Shown here in pieces: positions 17,294 through 25,680 of a stretch of DNA of 64,000 nt. Below the pieces are notes generated by a model. The model searched no databases, was not told where the DNA came from, and was given only the letters and a program-made list of their open reading frames with translations. Origin of the DNA: CAYOWK01 sp964407665 (lineage in GTDB: Bacteria > Pseudomonadota > Alphaproteobacteria > Caulobacterales > Hyphomonadaceae); contig CAYOWK010000005.1 in assembly GCA_964407665.1 (NCBI GenBank), positions 67,929-131,928 on the forward strand. Reading direction: 5' to 3'. Numbering within the stretch: the stretch's first letter is position 1; the number at the start of each line of letters is the position of its first letter. The translations under genes and the position numbers were made by a program.

Positions 17294-18889
17294 CTAGACG
17301 AACAGGAAGCCCCCGGGTCGTTCGTTCTCGTATGGGCTTTCGAGGCCCCGTGAGGCAGCGGCCCGGGAAACGGCCATCGCCGCAGCGACCGCGCCGTCAA
17401 TCTTCTCCGCAGACCGGGCCTTGTTGAACTTCAGGTTGCCGGCGGGATCCTGCTCAACCAGGACGTTGGAGAAGTTCCAACGCAGGACCGGGTGTCCGCC
17501 GTGGCGCAGCGTTCCGGACAGTATGCAGCGCTCAAGCTCTTTCACGGCCGGCGACATGCTCGCATAGCCCTGGCCAAATTTCACGACCGGGAGGCCGGCG
17601 GCGCTCAGGCGGTTGATCGTGCCGGTTGCGTTCCAGCGGTCGATTTCGATCTCCCGAACGTCGAACCGTTCCGCCAGATCCTCGATGAAGGATTCGACCA
17701 CGGTGTAATCGACCACAGCGCCCTCTGTCGCGATTAGGAAGCCCTCTTCGGCCCAGCGGACATACGGGACCTGATCGCGCTCCTGGCGCCGGCGCAGAGT
17801 CTCCTGAGGCACAAAGAAGAACGGCACGACGTCGTACGTGTCGTCATCGGCCGGGAAGCACGCGACCACGGCGGTCAGATCCTCGGTCGAAGACAGGTCA
17901 ACGCCGATCCAGCATTCCCGCCCTGCGAGCGCGTCCAGGTCGACCGGGACCGCGCCGCGATCGTAAGTCTGCATATCCAGCCAGGGCGAGGCCGCGCCGT
18001 CGCTCCACATGTTGAGATAGAGGCGCTTGAAGGCCTCCCGCTGGGCCGGGACCTCGGCCGCGCGGCGGGCCATCATCCGCATTTCGTCCAGGGACCGGAA
18101 GCCGTCCGCCAAGGCCGGATTGACCGCCGTCCAGAGCGTTTCGTCCTGCCAGTCGGCGTCCCGCGGCGCTTCGAACAGGATGGGCAGGAAGGTCGGGTCC
18201 ACAAGCTCCCCTGAGGCGACCCGGCGGGCGTAATCATAGAGCTCCCAGGCGAGCCCATGCACGCCGACGCCTGCCGTTGTGATCGCGATGGTGAGCGGGC
18301 AGTCGCGCTTGCCCATGGACGACGTCAGGACGTCCCAGAGTTCGCGGGTCGGCCAGGCGTGGACCTCATCCGCGATCAGGCAGGAAATCGACATGCCGTG
18401 TTTCGAATAGGCCTCATGTGAAATTGCGCGCATGACGCTGGCCGACTTGTCGTGAACGATGCGCTTCTGGCTGACGGACGTCCGGGTGATCCGGCTCAGG
18501 GTCTTGTCCTGGCGTACCATGCGCTCGGATGCGTTGTAGGCGATCGAGGCCTGTTCCCGGTCCGCCGCCGCCAGGATGACCTGGCCGGCCGCCTCACTCT
18601 CCGGTCCGAACAGGTGCAGGAGCGCCGTCGCGCTCGCGAGGGTCGTCTTGCCGTTGCCGCGCGGCAGCAGGAGGAACACGGTTCGCACGACGCGGCGGCC
18701 CAGCTCGTCCGTGTCGCCGTAGATCCGGCGGATGATGCGTTCCTGCCACGGGGCCAGCTTGAACCGATGGCCGGCGAACTTGCCTTCATGGTGGCGAAGC
18801 TTTTCGATGAACCGGACCGCCCGCTCGCCCTTCCCATGCGGGTCGGGCAAGGGTTCATCACTCGTCAACCAGGCCGGACCAGTCGTCAT
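17294..18889 (-). CDS. terL: Phage terminase large subunit
   Basis: A 531-residue packaging motor. The ATPase half has Walker A LLPRGNGKTT (about residues 74-83) and Walker B LIADE (171-175). The nuclease half has acidic residues in WIGVDLSSTED (Asp332), IEIDRW (Asp418) and KIDGAVAAAM. It cuts concatemeric DNA and pumps it into the procapsid through the portal. The ATG at 18889 overlaps the small subunit gene by 32 bases, a common arrangement. Length and motifs are complete, so the gene looks functional. Confidence 0.95.
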   Translation of the reverse strand: MTTGPAWLTSDEPLPDPHGKGERAVRFIEKLRHHEGKFAGHRFKLAPWQERIIRRIYGDTDELGRRVVRTVFLLLPRGNGKTTLASATALLHLFGPESEAAGQVILAAADREQASIAYNASERMVRQDKTLSRITRTSVSQKRIVHDKSASVMRAISHEAYSKHGMSISCLIADEVHAWPTRELWDVLTSSMGKRDCPLTIAITTAGVGVHGLAWELYDYARRVASGELVDPTFLPILFEAPRDADWQDETLWTAVNPALADGFRSLDEMRMMARRAAEVPAQREAFKRLYLNMWSDGAASPWLDMQTYDRGAVPVDLDALAGRECWIGVDLSSTEDLTAVVACFPADDDTYDVVPFFFVPQETLRRRQERDQVPYVRWAEEGFLIATEGAVVDYTVVESFIEDLAERFDVREIEIDRWNATGTINRLSAAGLPVVKFGQGYASMSPAVKELERCILSGTLRHGGHPVLRWNFSNVLVEQDPAGNLKFNKARSAEKIDGAVAAAMAVSRAAASRGLESPYENERPGGFLFV

Positions 18890-19313
18890 CTTCGGCGGGC
18901 TCCGCAATTGAGGGTCTGCTGCGGGACACGGGGGTGAGCCCAAGTTCGGCTGCCAGCTGGCGAGCCTGCCGCATGCTCTCATGCATCAGCCTGTAAGCCG
19001 GGTGCGGTCGCGGGGCCGATCGCTCCGACTGGACGAACATGGACGGCGCCTTGCGGATCTCGGTCTGACACTGCCGCACCTGGCCGATCGCCAGGCAGTA
19101 GTTTTCGAGCGAGCCCAGATCGGCGTCAGTCAGGATCCGCCGCTGGGTCAGGATCGGAACGACGCGCTTCCATTCGGCCTTAGCTTCCTTCGGGAGCCAG
19201 CCCGGGACCTTCGGCGACACGCTGGATCGGGGCGGCGACATCGCTGACACCTCCGGCGACAGGGCGACATCCTGCGGCGACACGATGCGAAGTGACGGCT
19301 TTGCTCCCCTCAT
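18858..19313 (-). CDS. terS: Phage terminase small subunit (P27 family)
   Basis: A 151-residue protein that would recognise the packaging site and load TerL. The family core is PGWLPKEAKAEWKRVVPIL, RILTDADLGSLENYC and the C-terminal NPAYR-like HPAYRLMHESMRQ, as in P27-type small terminases. The ATG at 19313 is chosen because the frame upstream has no family similarity. It sits directly before terL with an overlap. In satellites a private TerS is what diverts packaging to the satellite genome. Confidence 0.88.
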   Translation of the reverse strand: MRGAKPSLRIVSPQDVALSPEVSAMSPPRSSVSPKVPGWLPKEAKAEWKRVVPILTQRRILTDADLGSLENYCLAIGQVRQCQTEIRKAPSMFVQSERSAPRPHPAYRLMHESMRQARQLAAELGLTPVSRSRPSIAEPAEDDDWSGLVDE

Positions 19314-19335
19314 CGGCCAAAAAATCCTCAGAAGC

Positions 19336-20229
19336 TCAATGATTCGCGCGTGGTTGAGCGGCCGGTACGGGAACGGGGCCTGAAAGCTCGGACCTACCCC
19401 CCTCCGGGCAGGGCGACAGGGCGTTGATGACTGTGTCGCCGGCCTGGCGTTCATACTTCGACCACCAAAGGTCAATCGAGGGTTGCCACAGGTGAGCACG
19501 CGACGCACGGCGCGGGTCGGCCTCGATGCGGCGCAGGCATCTCGCTGGCGGTGTCTCGATGACGACAACTGTCGCCGACAGCGGCCGGGCGATGGCGTTG
19601 CGAGACGACGCGTGGGCGCCGCCGGTAATGATCCATGCCGCTCGCAGGCCACGCGACGTCTCGACCTTGCGCACCATGGCGTCGAACGCCTCGTTAACGA
19701 ACGGCAGAAGCTCGGCGGGCTTGTCATACCAGGGCTGGCCGCTGAGGGCCGCGAATAGGGCGTCACTGTCCAGGACCAGATCGCCCTGAGTGCAGCGCTG
19801 CATGACGTACGTGGTCTTGCCAGATCCGGGAGGGCCGCACACCAGCGTCACCCTTGGCCCGACGCCAGTGCCAGGCGGACGGTCGCCTCGCTTCTCCATG
19901 GCCTGCTTGTCTCCTGAGTGGCAGGGCGTGCATAGCGCGGCCCAGTTGGTCTTGTCCCAGAATAACGCCTTGTCGCCACGATGCGGGATGATGTGGTCGA
20001 CCACAGTCGCCAGCGTCTCGACGCCGCGCTTGAGGCAGGCTTCGCAAAGGGGGTGATGGTTGAGGTAGCCCAGCCTCGCCTTGTCCCAGGCGGTCGTATA
20101 GCCGCGCTGGCGGGCGGTCGGCCGCTGCGCATCCTGCTCACGTCTGCGGCGCGGTGCGCATGTGGGGCAGGGGCCGCCACCATGCACAACCGCGCCGCAG
20201 CTGCAGAGCCGGGCCCCGCGTGGGGGCAT
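19336..20229 (-). CDS. HNH endonuclease fused to a P-loop kinase/ATPase domain
   Basis: A 297-residue two-domain protein. Residues 1-115 hold a zinc knuckle (CSCG then CPTC, Cys9-Cys24) and an HNH nuclease: CEAC (62-65), VVDHIIPH (76-83), Asn95 and CTPCH (100-104). HNH proteins beside terminases help DNA cleavage and packaging. Residues 127-280 add an AAA_33-like kinase fold: Walker A CGPPGSGKTT (131-140), LDSDALFAAL, and VVVIETPPARCLRRI. The second domain resembles polynucleotide-kinase-type P-loop enzymes, is not part of the usual phage HNH protein, and its role is unknown. The start overlaps the capsid stop by one base. Confidence 0.8.
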   Translation of the reverse strand: MPPRGARLCSCGAVVHGGGPCPTCAPRRRREQDAQRPTARQRGYTTAWDKARLGYLNHHPLCEACLKRGVETLATVVDHIIPHRGDKALFWDKTNWAALCTPCHSGDKQAMEKRGDRPPGTGVGPRVTLVCGPPGSGKTTYVMQRCTQGDLVLDSDALFAALSGQPWYDKPAELLPFVNEAFDAMVRKVETSRGLRAAWIITGGAHASSRNAIARPLSATVVVIETPPARCLRRIEADPRRASRAHLWQPSIDLWWSKYERQAGDTVINALSPCPEGGRSELSGPVPVPAAQPRANH

Positions 20230-21431
20230 CAGCTGGTCGCGATCTTCAGGGCGCGCATTGCTTCGGCCATCACGGGCGCGCCACCGACGCGCCTGCGAGC
20301 GTGGAAGCGAACCTGACCTTTCGTCGCCAGCGTGTACGGGTCACGCATGATCGAGAGGGCGACACGGTCATAGATCCGATACGCCCGGTTGAAGTCGCCG
20401 AACACGATCGGGAAGGCGTTCGCGCCGACATCGTCCATATCCTCAGCCTCGACGACAGGACGCCCCAACAGGGTGGCCGGCTGGCCCGCCTGAACAGGCG
20501 GCTGCCAGAGATACTGGCCCGTCGAGTCCTTGAACTTCCGCACCGCGCCGATGGTGTTGCTATTCATCATCCATGCGGCCCGGTTCCGGTAGGCGGTCGG
20601 CAGGGCGTACATCAGCGTGATCAGGGCGTCCGCCGGGTTTGAGGATGCGAAGTTGGATGCGCCGCCGGACGGGGTGTACGCCAGATCCTCAGCGGACATC
20701 AGGCCGATCGGCTTCTTGACGCCGTCGCCGACTACAAAGGCCTCGCCTTCCTGGCGGCCGAACTCTTCGGCCAGGTCGGACGCCACTTCCGCCTCGACGT
20801 TGATCGCGGAGTCCTCGAGCAGGCGCAGGCTGACGTCCACATAGCAGGCGGACTCGTTGATCGGGATCTCGAGCTGGCCGTAGCTGGCTTCGGTCCCGGT
20901 GCGGTCCTCGGTTTCACCAACCCACGACGCCGTCGGGCGACCCGTGCGCTTGGGAAGGATGACCTCGCCCGCGCTTGTCGCCCCAACGCGAGCCGCCTGG
21001 CGGACAGGCGAGAACTCGACGACACCCTTGAGCACTTCGGCGACAAACTGCGAAGGGGCGAGATAGCCGCCCTTTGTGTCGTCGCCCACGATCAGAGAGC
21101 GCGCCTCGTCGGGAGCCATGCGCTCGACACCGCGCCGAAGGAAGCCCATGAAGGCCCGGCGCTGCAGCTGGGCGGCTTCGTCCTTGTCCGTGTCATCAGG
21201 ATCCACGACAGGGCGTTTGTTGCGGACCTCGATCGCGTCGAGACGGTCCTGCAAAGCCTTCAGTTCGTCGGCCCGCTTCTTGTCGCCAGCCTCGACGGCC
21301 GATCGCACTTCCTCCAGCGAGCGGGTGAGGGCGGTGAAGTCTGGCCCCGGGTCCTCACGGGTCTCCAGGGGAAGCGAGCGGGTTTCGAGCGGCAGCGCAG
21401 CGGCGGCCGCCAGGAGTGCGGATTTCATCAA
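20229..21431 (-). CDS. HK97-family major capsid protein
   Basis: A 400-residue shell protein. An N-terminal delta/scaffold region with a coiled coil (about residues 30-70, including LEEVRSAVEAGDKKRADEL) is followed by the HK97 fold: KGGYLAPSQFVAEVLKGV, SPVRQAARV, ILPKRTGRPTASWVGE, and QEGEAFVVGDGVKKPIGLM. The protease upstream would remove the scaffold segment. The start region has ATGATG at 21431-21426; 21431 overlaps the protease stop by four bases. Full family length, no break. Confidence 0.95.
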   Translation of the reverse strand: MMKSALLAAAAALPLETRSLPLETREDPGPDFTALTRSLEEVRSAVEAGDKKRADELKALQDRLDAIEVRNKRPVVDPDDTDKDEAAQLQRRAFMGFLRRGVERMAPDEARSLIVGDDTKGGYLAPSQFVAEVLKGVVEFSPVRQAARVGATSAGEVILPKRTGRPTASWVGETEDRTGTEASYGQLEIPINESACYVDVSLRLLEDSAINVEAEVASDLAEEFGRQEGEAFVVGDGVKKPIGLMSAEDLAYTPSGGASNFASSNPADALITLMYALPTAYRNRAAWMMNSNTIGAVRKFKDSTGQYLWQPPVQAGQPATLLGRPVVEAEDMDDVGANAFPIVFGDFNRAYRIYDRVALSIMRDPYTLATKGQVRFHARRRVGGAPVMAEAMRALKIATS

Positions 21432-21961
21432 GATCCCCTGATGCTGGCGGCGGCGCGGCGGGCCGCCTCAATGAAGGCCGCGGCTCCGGCGTCGGCCGGC
21501 GCCCCTCGAACGGACGTCACCCGGGCCTTTGCGGCGGCCGGCATGACGACAATGGAGATTTCAGGAAGCTCGATCTCGGTCAGGACTCGGCCGCCATTCG
21601 GGCCGCGCTCTGACCGGATGGCACGGAAGCCGATGGACAGGCCGTTGACCGCGCCAGCCTTCAGCAAGGCCAGCGCCTCTGCGCCCTGGCGCGTTTCGGT
21701 GACCAGCTTCCCGGTGACCTTCAGGCCCCGGTCATCCTCGACCAGGTCGGACCAGACGCCAATCGGTTGGCGCGTGTCGTGAGCCCAGAGCAGGGCGGGC
21801 CGCATTCGCTTGATCGTGCGCGTGTAGGCCCCCCGCTTGATCGTGTCGCCATAGGCGTCCGCCTCGCCCCATACGGACGCGTAGCCGGTGAAGGTCCCGG
21901 CCTCGTCCGTGGTCGAGAAGCGGACCTCAGGCGTATGCAGGTCGCGGAAATCCAGCGTCAT
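21428..21961 (-). CDS. HK97-family prohead protease
   Basis: A 177-residue serine protease of the herpesvirus-assemblin-like fold that processes the capsid scaffold during head maturation. Motifs are FTGYASVWGEADAYGD near the N-terminus, the catalytic-histidine region LLWAHDTRQPIGVW, and the catalytic-serine region VNGLSIGFRA. It is coupled at both ends: its ATG overlaps the portal stop by four bases and its stop overlaps the capsid start by four bases. Confidence 0.93.
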   Translation of the reverse strand: MTLDFRDLHTPEVRFSTTDEAGTFTGYASVWGEADAYGDTIKRGAYTRTIKRMRPALLWAHDTRQPIGVWSDLVEDDRGLKVTGKLVTETRQGAEALALLKAGAVNGLSIGFRAIRSERGPNGGRVLTEIELPEISIVVMPAAAKARVTSVRGAPADAGAAAFIEAARRAAASIRGS

Positions 21962-23235
21962 GCGACGGCCCTCAATTTTGCGGGATCTGCGGTTGCCGGA
22001 TCGCCCTCAACGGCGCCGGCTTGACCGGCCTGGCGGACCAGCTCGTCGCCGCCTTCGACAGGTCCCATGTTCTCGCGCGCCCGCGCTTCGTTGGGCGTCA
22101 TCCAGCTCGAGCCCACAGCCTGCCGGTAGGCGCCGAACCGCGCGACGGCGTCGCCCCGGAGCAGGGCGGCGGTCTCGAATTCGAGGTATCGGGTCGCGCG
22201 CTCCTCACGCGACAGCAGCGGGCGGGACAGCGCCCCTTCCCAGGCCGATAGCCATGGGGCCAGCGTCATCTGGAGAAACTGGGCGTTCAGCTCGGTTACG
22301 TTCTTCCAGGTTGCGCGCGCCAGGTCATTGACCAGCGGGCCGGGCACGCCGAAGGCCCGGGCGACTTCCTCGATCGCCAGGCGGCGCAGCTCGAGGAATT
22401 GCGCATCGGTCGAGTTCATTTGCGTGGGCGCGAAGGAACTCCCGTCTTCCAGGATGACCGTTTTCCCGGCATTCGACGAACCTGCGTAAAGGGCTTCGAA
22501 GCTCGCGCGGAGACGCTTGAGCGCTTCGTCGGACAGCCGGGCCTTCACGGTGAGGACGCCGGACGGTTTCGCGCCCTGGCCGAACAGCTTGGCCTGATAG
22601 GCAGCCATGGTCAGATCGACGCCGATCGCTTCCCTGGCGCAGTCCAGGAGGCAGATCACGCGACCCGGCGCCGACCCGGGCGTCACGACGTGGACCATGT
22701 CCCGCCAGTCGCGGCGCGTCTCAACGCCGTTGACCGTGTGGCGGTACACCGGTTCGCCACCGGCCCAGTCCACCCGGACCGTCGTCGGGCACAGCCGCCA
22801 GATCTCGATCGGTCGTCCGTCGCTGGCCCTGAGGATCTGGCCGAAGGCCTGGCCATGGGTCAGGGCGTCCCAGGTCATCGCTGTCCGGGTGTCGGTGGCC
22901 GACGCGAATTCGGACCAGTCGCCGGCCATGAGTATTGCGGCAGGGCTGTCCCGGTCTCGCTCCCGGCTCCCATCTTCCTGCCGTTGGAAGGCGTGAACGG
23001 GCAGGTTGCCAATGACTTCGGAAATTGTCCGGATGCAGGCGAGGGCGGTCGCCGACCTCAGCGCCGTTTGCGGCGTCACGACCGCGCCGGCGGCCGTGGG
23101 CGACGCGCCGAAAAGCTGCGCCAGCTCCGGGCTCCATTCGCTCAGGCGATGGTCGCGGCGCTCCAGGCCGATGAAATGCAACAGACGGTCGAACATCGCG
23201 CAAATATCGCGCGCCGGCGGGGAGGGCGGGTTCAT
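21958..23235 (-). CDS. HK97-family phage portal protein
   Basis: A 425-residue portal that forms the DNA channel at one capsid vertex. Family signatures are TALACIRTISEVIGNLPVH, QRQEDGSRERDRD followed by AAILM, DWRDMVHVV, and MNSTDAQFLELRRLAIEEVA leading to FGVPGPLVND. An internal ATG at 23196 (MFDRLLHFIGLERR) is an equally plausible start. This is the first gene of the leftward head and packaging unit; the upstream 367 bases hold several inverted and direct repeats. Confidence 0.93.
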   Translation of the reverse strand: MNPPSPPARDICAMFDRLLHFIGLERRDHRLSEWSPELAQLFGASPTAAGAVVTPQTALRSATALACIRTISEVIGNLPVHAFQRQEDGSRERDRDSPAAILMAGDWSEFASATDTRTAMTWDALTHGQAFGQILRASDGRPIEIWRLCPTTVRVDWAGGEPVYRHTVNGVETRRDWRDMVHVVTPGSAPGRVICLLDCAREAIGVDLTMAAYQAKLFGQGAKPSGVLTVKARLSDEALKRLRASFEALYAGSSNAGKTVILEDGSSFAPTQMNSTDAQFLELRRLAIEEVARAFGVPGPLVNDLARATWKNVTELNAQFLQMTLAPWLSAWEGALSRPLLSREERATRYLEFETAALLRGDAVARFGAYRQAVGSSWMTPNEARARENMGPVEGGDELVRQAGQAGAVEGDPATADPAKLRAVA

Positions 23236-23602
23236 CCGGACACGGGCGCCAGATGCCCCAACGTTGGGGCAATTTTCCCCATCTGGAATTGCTGGCCCCT
23301 ACCGGCATCTGGTGCCGCTACCTACCGGCATTTCGCGCCGGTAGGGTCCGGAAAATCTTTCCGCATGGGTCCGGAATATCTTTCCGGTATCGCGTTCCGG
23401 TGTCGTCGAAAGCGACAGCGTTGTCGCCTTTGCAGCCGTTTCAGGCCTGAAGGAGTGATCTGGCCGTCACATGTGACCGATGGGTCACCGTCCGAAGGGC
23501 CGTTTTTGTTTTTTGGCCGCGCCGTCGTGACTTTCGTCACGGTTTTGGTGCGGAGACAGCGTGCGTCAATCCCCACACCCCCATGGTATATATAGGCGGT
23601 AC
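23236..23602. promoter_or_regulatory. Repeat-rich control region upstream of the head operon
   Basis: No gene here. It contains a perfect 16-bp palindrome GCCCCAACGTTGGGGC (23255-23270), CCTACCGGCAT repeated at 23299-23309 and 23321-23331, an inverted repeat CCTACCGGC/GCCGGTAGG at 23321-23345, and a 23-bp direct repeat GGTCCGGAAWATCTTTCCGS at about 23345-23390 whose units are themselves palindromic. A perfect GTCACATGTGAC palindrome lies at 23466-23477. It is likely to bind regulators of the late operon or to be part of a replication origin. Confidence 0.6.
23344..23390. repeat. Two tandem 23-bp repeats
   Basis: GGGTCCGGAAAATCTTTCC (from 23344) and GGGTCCGGAATATCTTTCC (from 23367) are spaced exactly 23 bases and differ at one position. 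Each holds TCCGGAA...TTCCGGA-like dyad symmetry. The spacing of about two helical turns puts the sites on one face of the DNA, as for cooperative operators. Confidence 0.7.
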
Positions 23603-23689
23603 TCAGGTGGCACCGTCGATGACGCGCAAATGGCCGTGACGGGTACTCTGGCGGCACCCTTCGGGGTCGTTGTGGTACTCAGGTGGCAC
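23598..23689. repeat. Three 16-bp iterons in the 3' end of the replication gene
   Basis: GGTACTCAGGTGGCAC occurs at 23598-23613 and 23674-23689, with a two-mismatch copy GGTACTCTGGCGGCAC at 23642-23657. They cover the last codons of the rep-like gene and its stop. An AT patch (GGTATATATAGG) adjoins at 23585-23596. Iterons inside an initiator gene next to an AT-rich stretch are the layout of the lambda O origin. Confidence 0.7.
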
Positions 23690-24133
23690 GCTAACCGGCT
23701 TTGCGTGCCGCCTCGGTACCGACTTCTGTTTTTTCAACAGCGGGCCGGGGCGCCAATTCAGCCAGTCTCGGGTCGGCAACTCGCCCGCATGCTTTCGGTC
23801 CGTCATGATGTATTCGGCAGCTCGCCTGCCATACCAATGGCCAGGCACTCGACGCTTGATGAAGCCCCGGTCCTCCAACTCCTCGAAGGCCCGCCGCACC
23901 GTTGATTTGCTCAGGTGGAGGAGGTCGGCGGCCTCCTGATAGCTCAAAGAGAGCTGGCCGTTGTTGTATCCGTTGTACCGGCTGCGGATCTCCACCCAGA
24001 CCTTGAGAGCGGGGCCGCTAAGCGTCCGGAAAGCATCGCTCCGCGCCATTGAGTAGGGGATCGGCACGTATTGCTCCTCCACTTTGCTGCGTCCGGTCGA
24101 ATCGACCTTCCGGCCCTTGGGTTTGCGCGCCAT
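23603..24133 (-). CDS. Winged-helix protein, probable replication initiator
   Basis: A 176-residue protein with a winged helix-turn-helix: LSGPALKVWVEIRSRYNG, LSLSYQEAADLLHLSKSTV, RRAFEELEDRGFIKRR. This pattern is seen in phage and plasmid initiators and in lambda O N-termini. The C-terminus (from residue 130) is basic and loose, and its DNA carries three iterons. The gene lies between the early and head modules, where replication genes sit. An AGGGGAG ribosome site precedes the ATG. No primase or helicase gene was found in the element. A transcription regulator is the alternative. Confidence 0.65.
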   Translation of the reverse strand: MARKPKGRKVDSTGRSKVEEQYVPIPYSMARSDAFRTLSGPALKVWVEIRSRYNGYNNGQLSLSYQEAADLLHLSKSTVRRAFEELEDRGFIKRRVPGHWYGRRAAEYIMTDRKHAGELPTRDWLNWRPGPLLKKQKSVPRRHAKPVSVPPEYHNDPEGCRQSTRHGHLRVIDGAT

Positions 24134-24134
24134 C

Positions 24135-24563
24135 CTATATGCTCCCCTTCAGCTTGGCCCGGATGTCATCGATCCATTGTCTTTGCGCGGCACTCGGGGA
24201 TCGGCCGCGGCGCGCCGCCGCTTGGATGTTCTCGAGGAATGACCGGCTACGTTCGTCTAGCCGGCCATCCCCACGACGCAGGAGGTCGCCCGCGACATCG
24301 AACCAGTATTGCGGCCAGGTCCGGCGGCCCTGAGGTTCGGGCGCAGGCTGCGGTTTGGGCGCAGGCTGCGGCTCAGGTTCGGGGGCTGCTGCTGTCGCCA
24401 TTTCTTCGAACCAGGCCGCGAAGTCGTTTAGGTCCAATCCGTGCGAGGCCAGGATGCGCCTCAGGCCACGGACGGCGACCAGGGCTTCGTTGTCGTTGTC
24501 GCTAGCCATCAAGCGCACGAGTGCCGCGGCCTTAGGGGCAGCAAGAGCAAGAGCGGCAGCCAT
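24135..24563 (-). CDS. Hypothetical protein of the element
   Basis: A 142-residue protein in three parts: an alanine-rich helical N-terminus with RLMASDNDNEALVAVRGLRRI, reminiscent of small phage proteins in Rhodobacterales; a Pro/Glu/Gln/Ala linker at about residues 60-80; and a helical C-terminus (QYWFDVAGDLLRRGDGRLDE to IRAKLKGSI). The ATG at 24563 is chosen over an upstream GTG because GGGAGG lies five bases before it. It ends one base before the replication gene starts, so the two are co-transcribed and may work together, perhaps as initiator and helicase-loader-like partner; that is inference. Confidence 0.65.
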   Translation of the reverse strand: MAAALALAAPKAAALVRLMASDNDNEALVAVRGLRRILASHGLDLNDFAAWFEEMATAAAPEPEPQPAPKPQPAPEPQGRRTWPQYWFDVAGDLLRRGDGRLDERSRSFLENIQAAARRGRSPSAAQRQWIDDIRAKLKGSI

Positions 24564-24675
24564 CAGCACCTCCCTTTCGGGCACAGATCTATCGTTGCCA
24601 GAATCGGGTCACCCCGCCGGCCTATTGGTCTCGTCATGGTGTTGGTCCCTGCTGGTTACAGGTAGTCTGCCGGCT

Positions 24676-25653
24676 TCATGTTTGGTCGACCGGAAGTCCG
24701 TACGCCCGACGCTTCATGCGTCGAACTGCGAGAGTCATGTTCACGTCTAGAAGGCTGTCGAAATTGCGCAGGGCATGCTCAGCGGCCGCCCGCGCGCCAT
24801 CGTCGAAAGTCCCAAACCGTCGATAGGATCGCCCGTCCTCGCCACGCATGGCGATTGGTTCGATCCGGTAAGACTGGTTCTCCCGAAGCAGATACGATTC
24901 GGGTCCACCCCAGGCCCAGCGCTCCTGCAGGAGCTCCAGCGGCGTCGGCTCTGGTTGCTTGTGGAACACCCAGCGCCCGTTCACGATCAGCAAGTGATCG
25001 TCGTACTGAGGCAGGGCAGTGGCTCCAGTCATGTCCTCAGAGAAGAGGCCCAGCGGGTCAGGTTCGCCCTGATAGACCGGCTCGGCGTCGATCGGCGCCA
25101 GCTCGAGTGAGGGCAGGCCGGCGGAAGACCTGTCTACGACCATGGTGCCGCGATCGTTCGCCTCGAAGAGGATGGCCGGAACGCGGTACATCGATCCCGG
25201 AGCGCGCGAGGGATTGTTGATATCCCAGCACCTCCGGACGGTGTATTCCCATATCGGCGCTGGCACGATGTCGCTCGGCTGCCATCCACCCTCAGGATCG
25301 ACGTCGATCATCATACGCACGCCCATCGGGTAAGGCGGCATGCTCTGCACGTAATCGACAGTCTCGGAGACGTGAGCGACGAGGAAAGGCGCGACGGTGA
25401 GGATGTTTACCGCCTGTTCGAAGGTCGGACCAGCTTCGGAAATGGCGTGGACAACGGCCACCGCGTTCCGTGCTTTGGCTGAAATGCGTCGTACGTGGCG
25501 AGTGCCGCGACCGCGCTGCGAAACCGTGTCGGCGAGTGCTGGCATCGAGAGCACCAGGCCGACAGCGCGGGTGGCCATCCCGGTCCAGTCAGACAGCTGC
25601 TTGTCGCTGATCTTGCCCGTCCAGTAGTTTACGACTGTCTGCCGATCCAGCAC
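24676..25653 (-). CDS. Unknown protein with MerR-like N-terminal DNA-binding region
   Basis: A 325-residue protein. The N-terminus (residues 1-95) has a possible helix-turn-helix (KISDKQLSDWTGMATRAVG), a wing-like RGRGTRHVRRISAKAR and then SEAGPTFEQAVNIL, the order seen in MerR/XRE-like regulators of alphaproteobacteria. The rest has no recognisable motif apart from tryptophan- and proline-rich stretches. The GTG at 25653 is preferred because GGAGG lies five bases upstream; an earlier GTG at 25683 would overlap an 11-bp inverted repeat. It may bind that repeat and regulate itself. Unrecognised family. Confidence 0.6.
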   Translation of the reverse strand: MLDRQTVVNYWTGKISDKQLSDWTGMATRAVGLVLSMPALADTVSQRGRGTRHVRRISAKARNAVAVVHAISEAGPTFEQAVNILTVAPFLVAHVSETVDYVQSMPPYPMGVRMMIDVDPEGGWQPSDIVPAPIWEYTVRRCWDINNPSRAPGSMYRVPAILFEANDRGTMVVDRSSAGLPSLELAPIDAEPVYQGEPDPLGLFSEDMTGATALPQYDDHLLIVNGRWVFHKQPEPTPLELLQERWAWGGPESYLLRENQSYRIEPIAMRGEDGRSYRRFGTFDDGARAAAEHALRNFDSLLDVNMTLAVRRMKRRAYGLPVDQT

Positions 25654-25680
25654 GTGCGCCTCCGCTTTCAAATCATGTCT

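Noticed and set aside
15741..23235. A gene transfer agent cluster, since alphaproteobacterial GTAs also have HK97-type head genes
   Set aside because: The cluster lies between tRNA attachment repeats with an integrase, has its own replication and regulator genes, and lacks the GTA tail and baseplate genes that normally follow the capsid.
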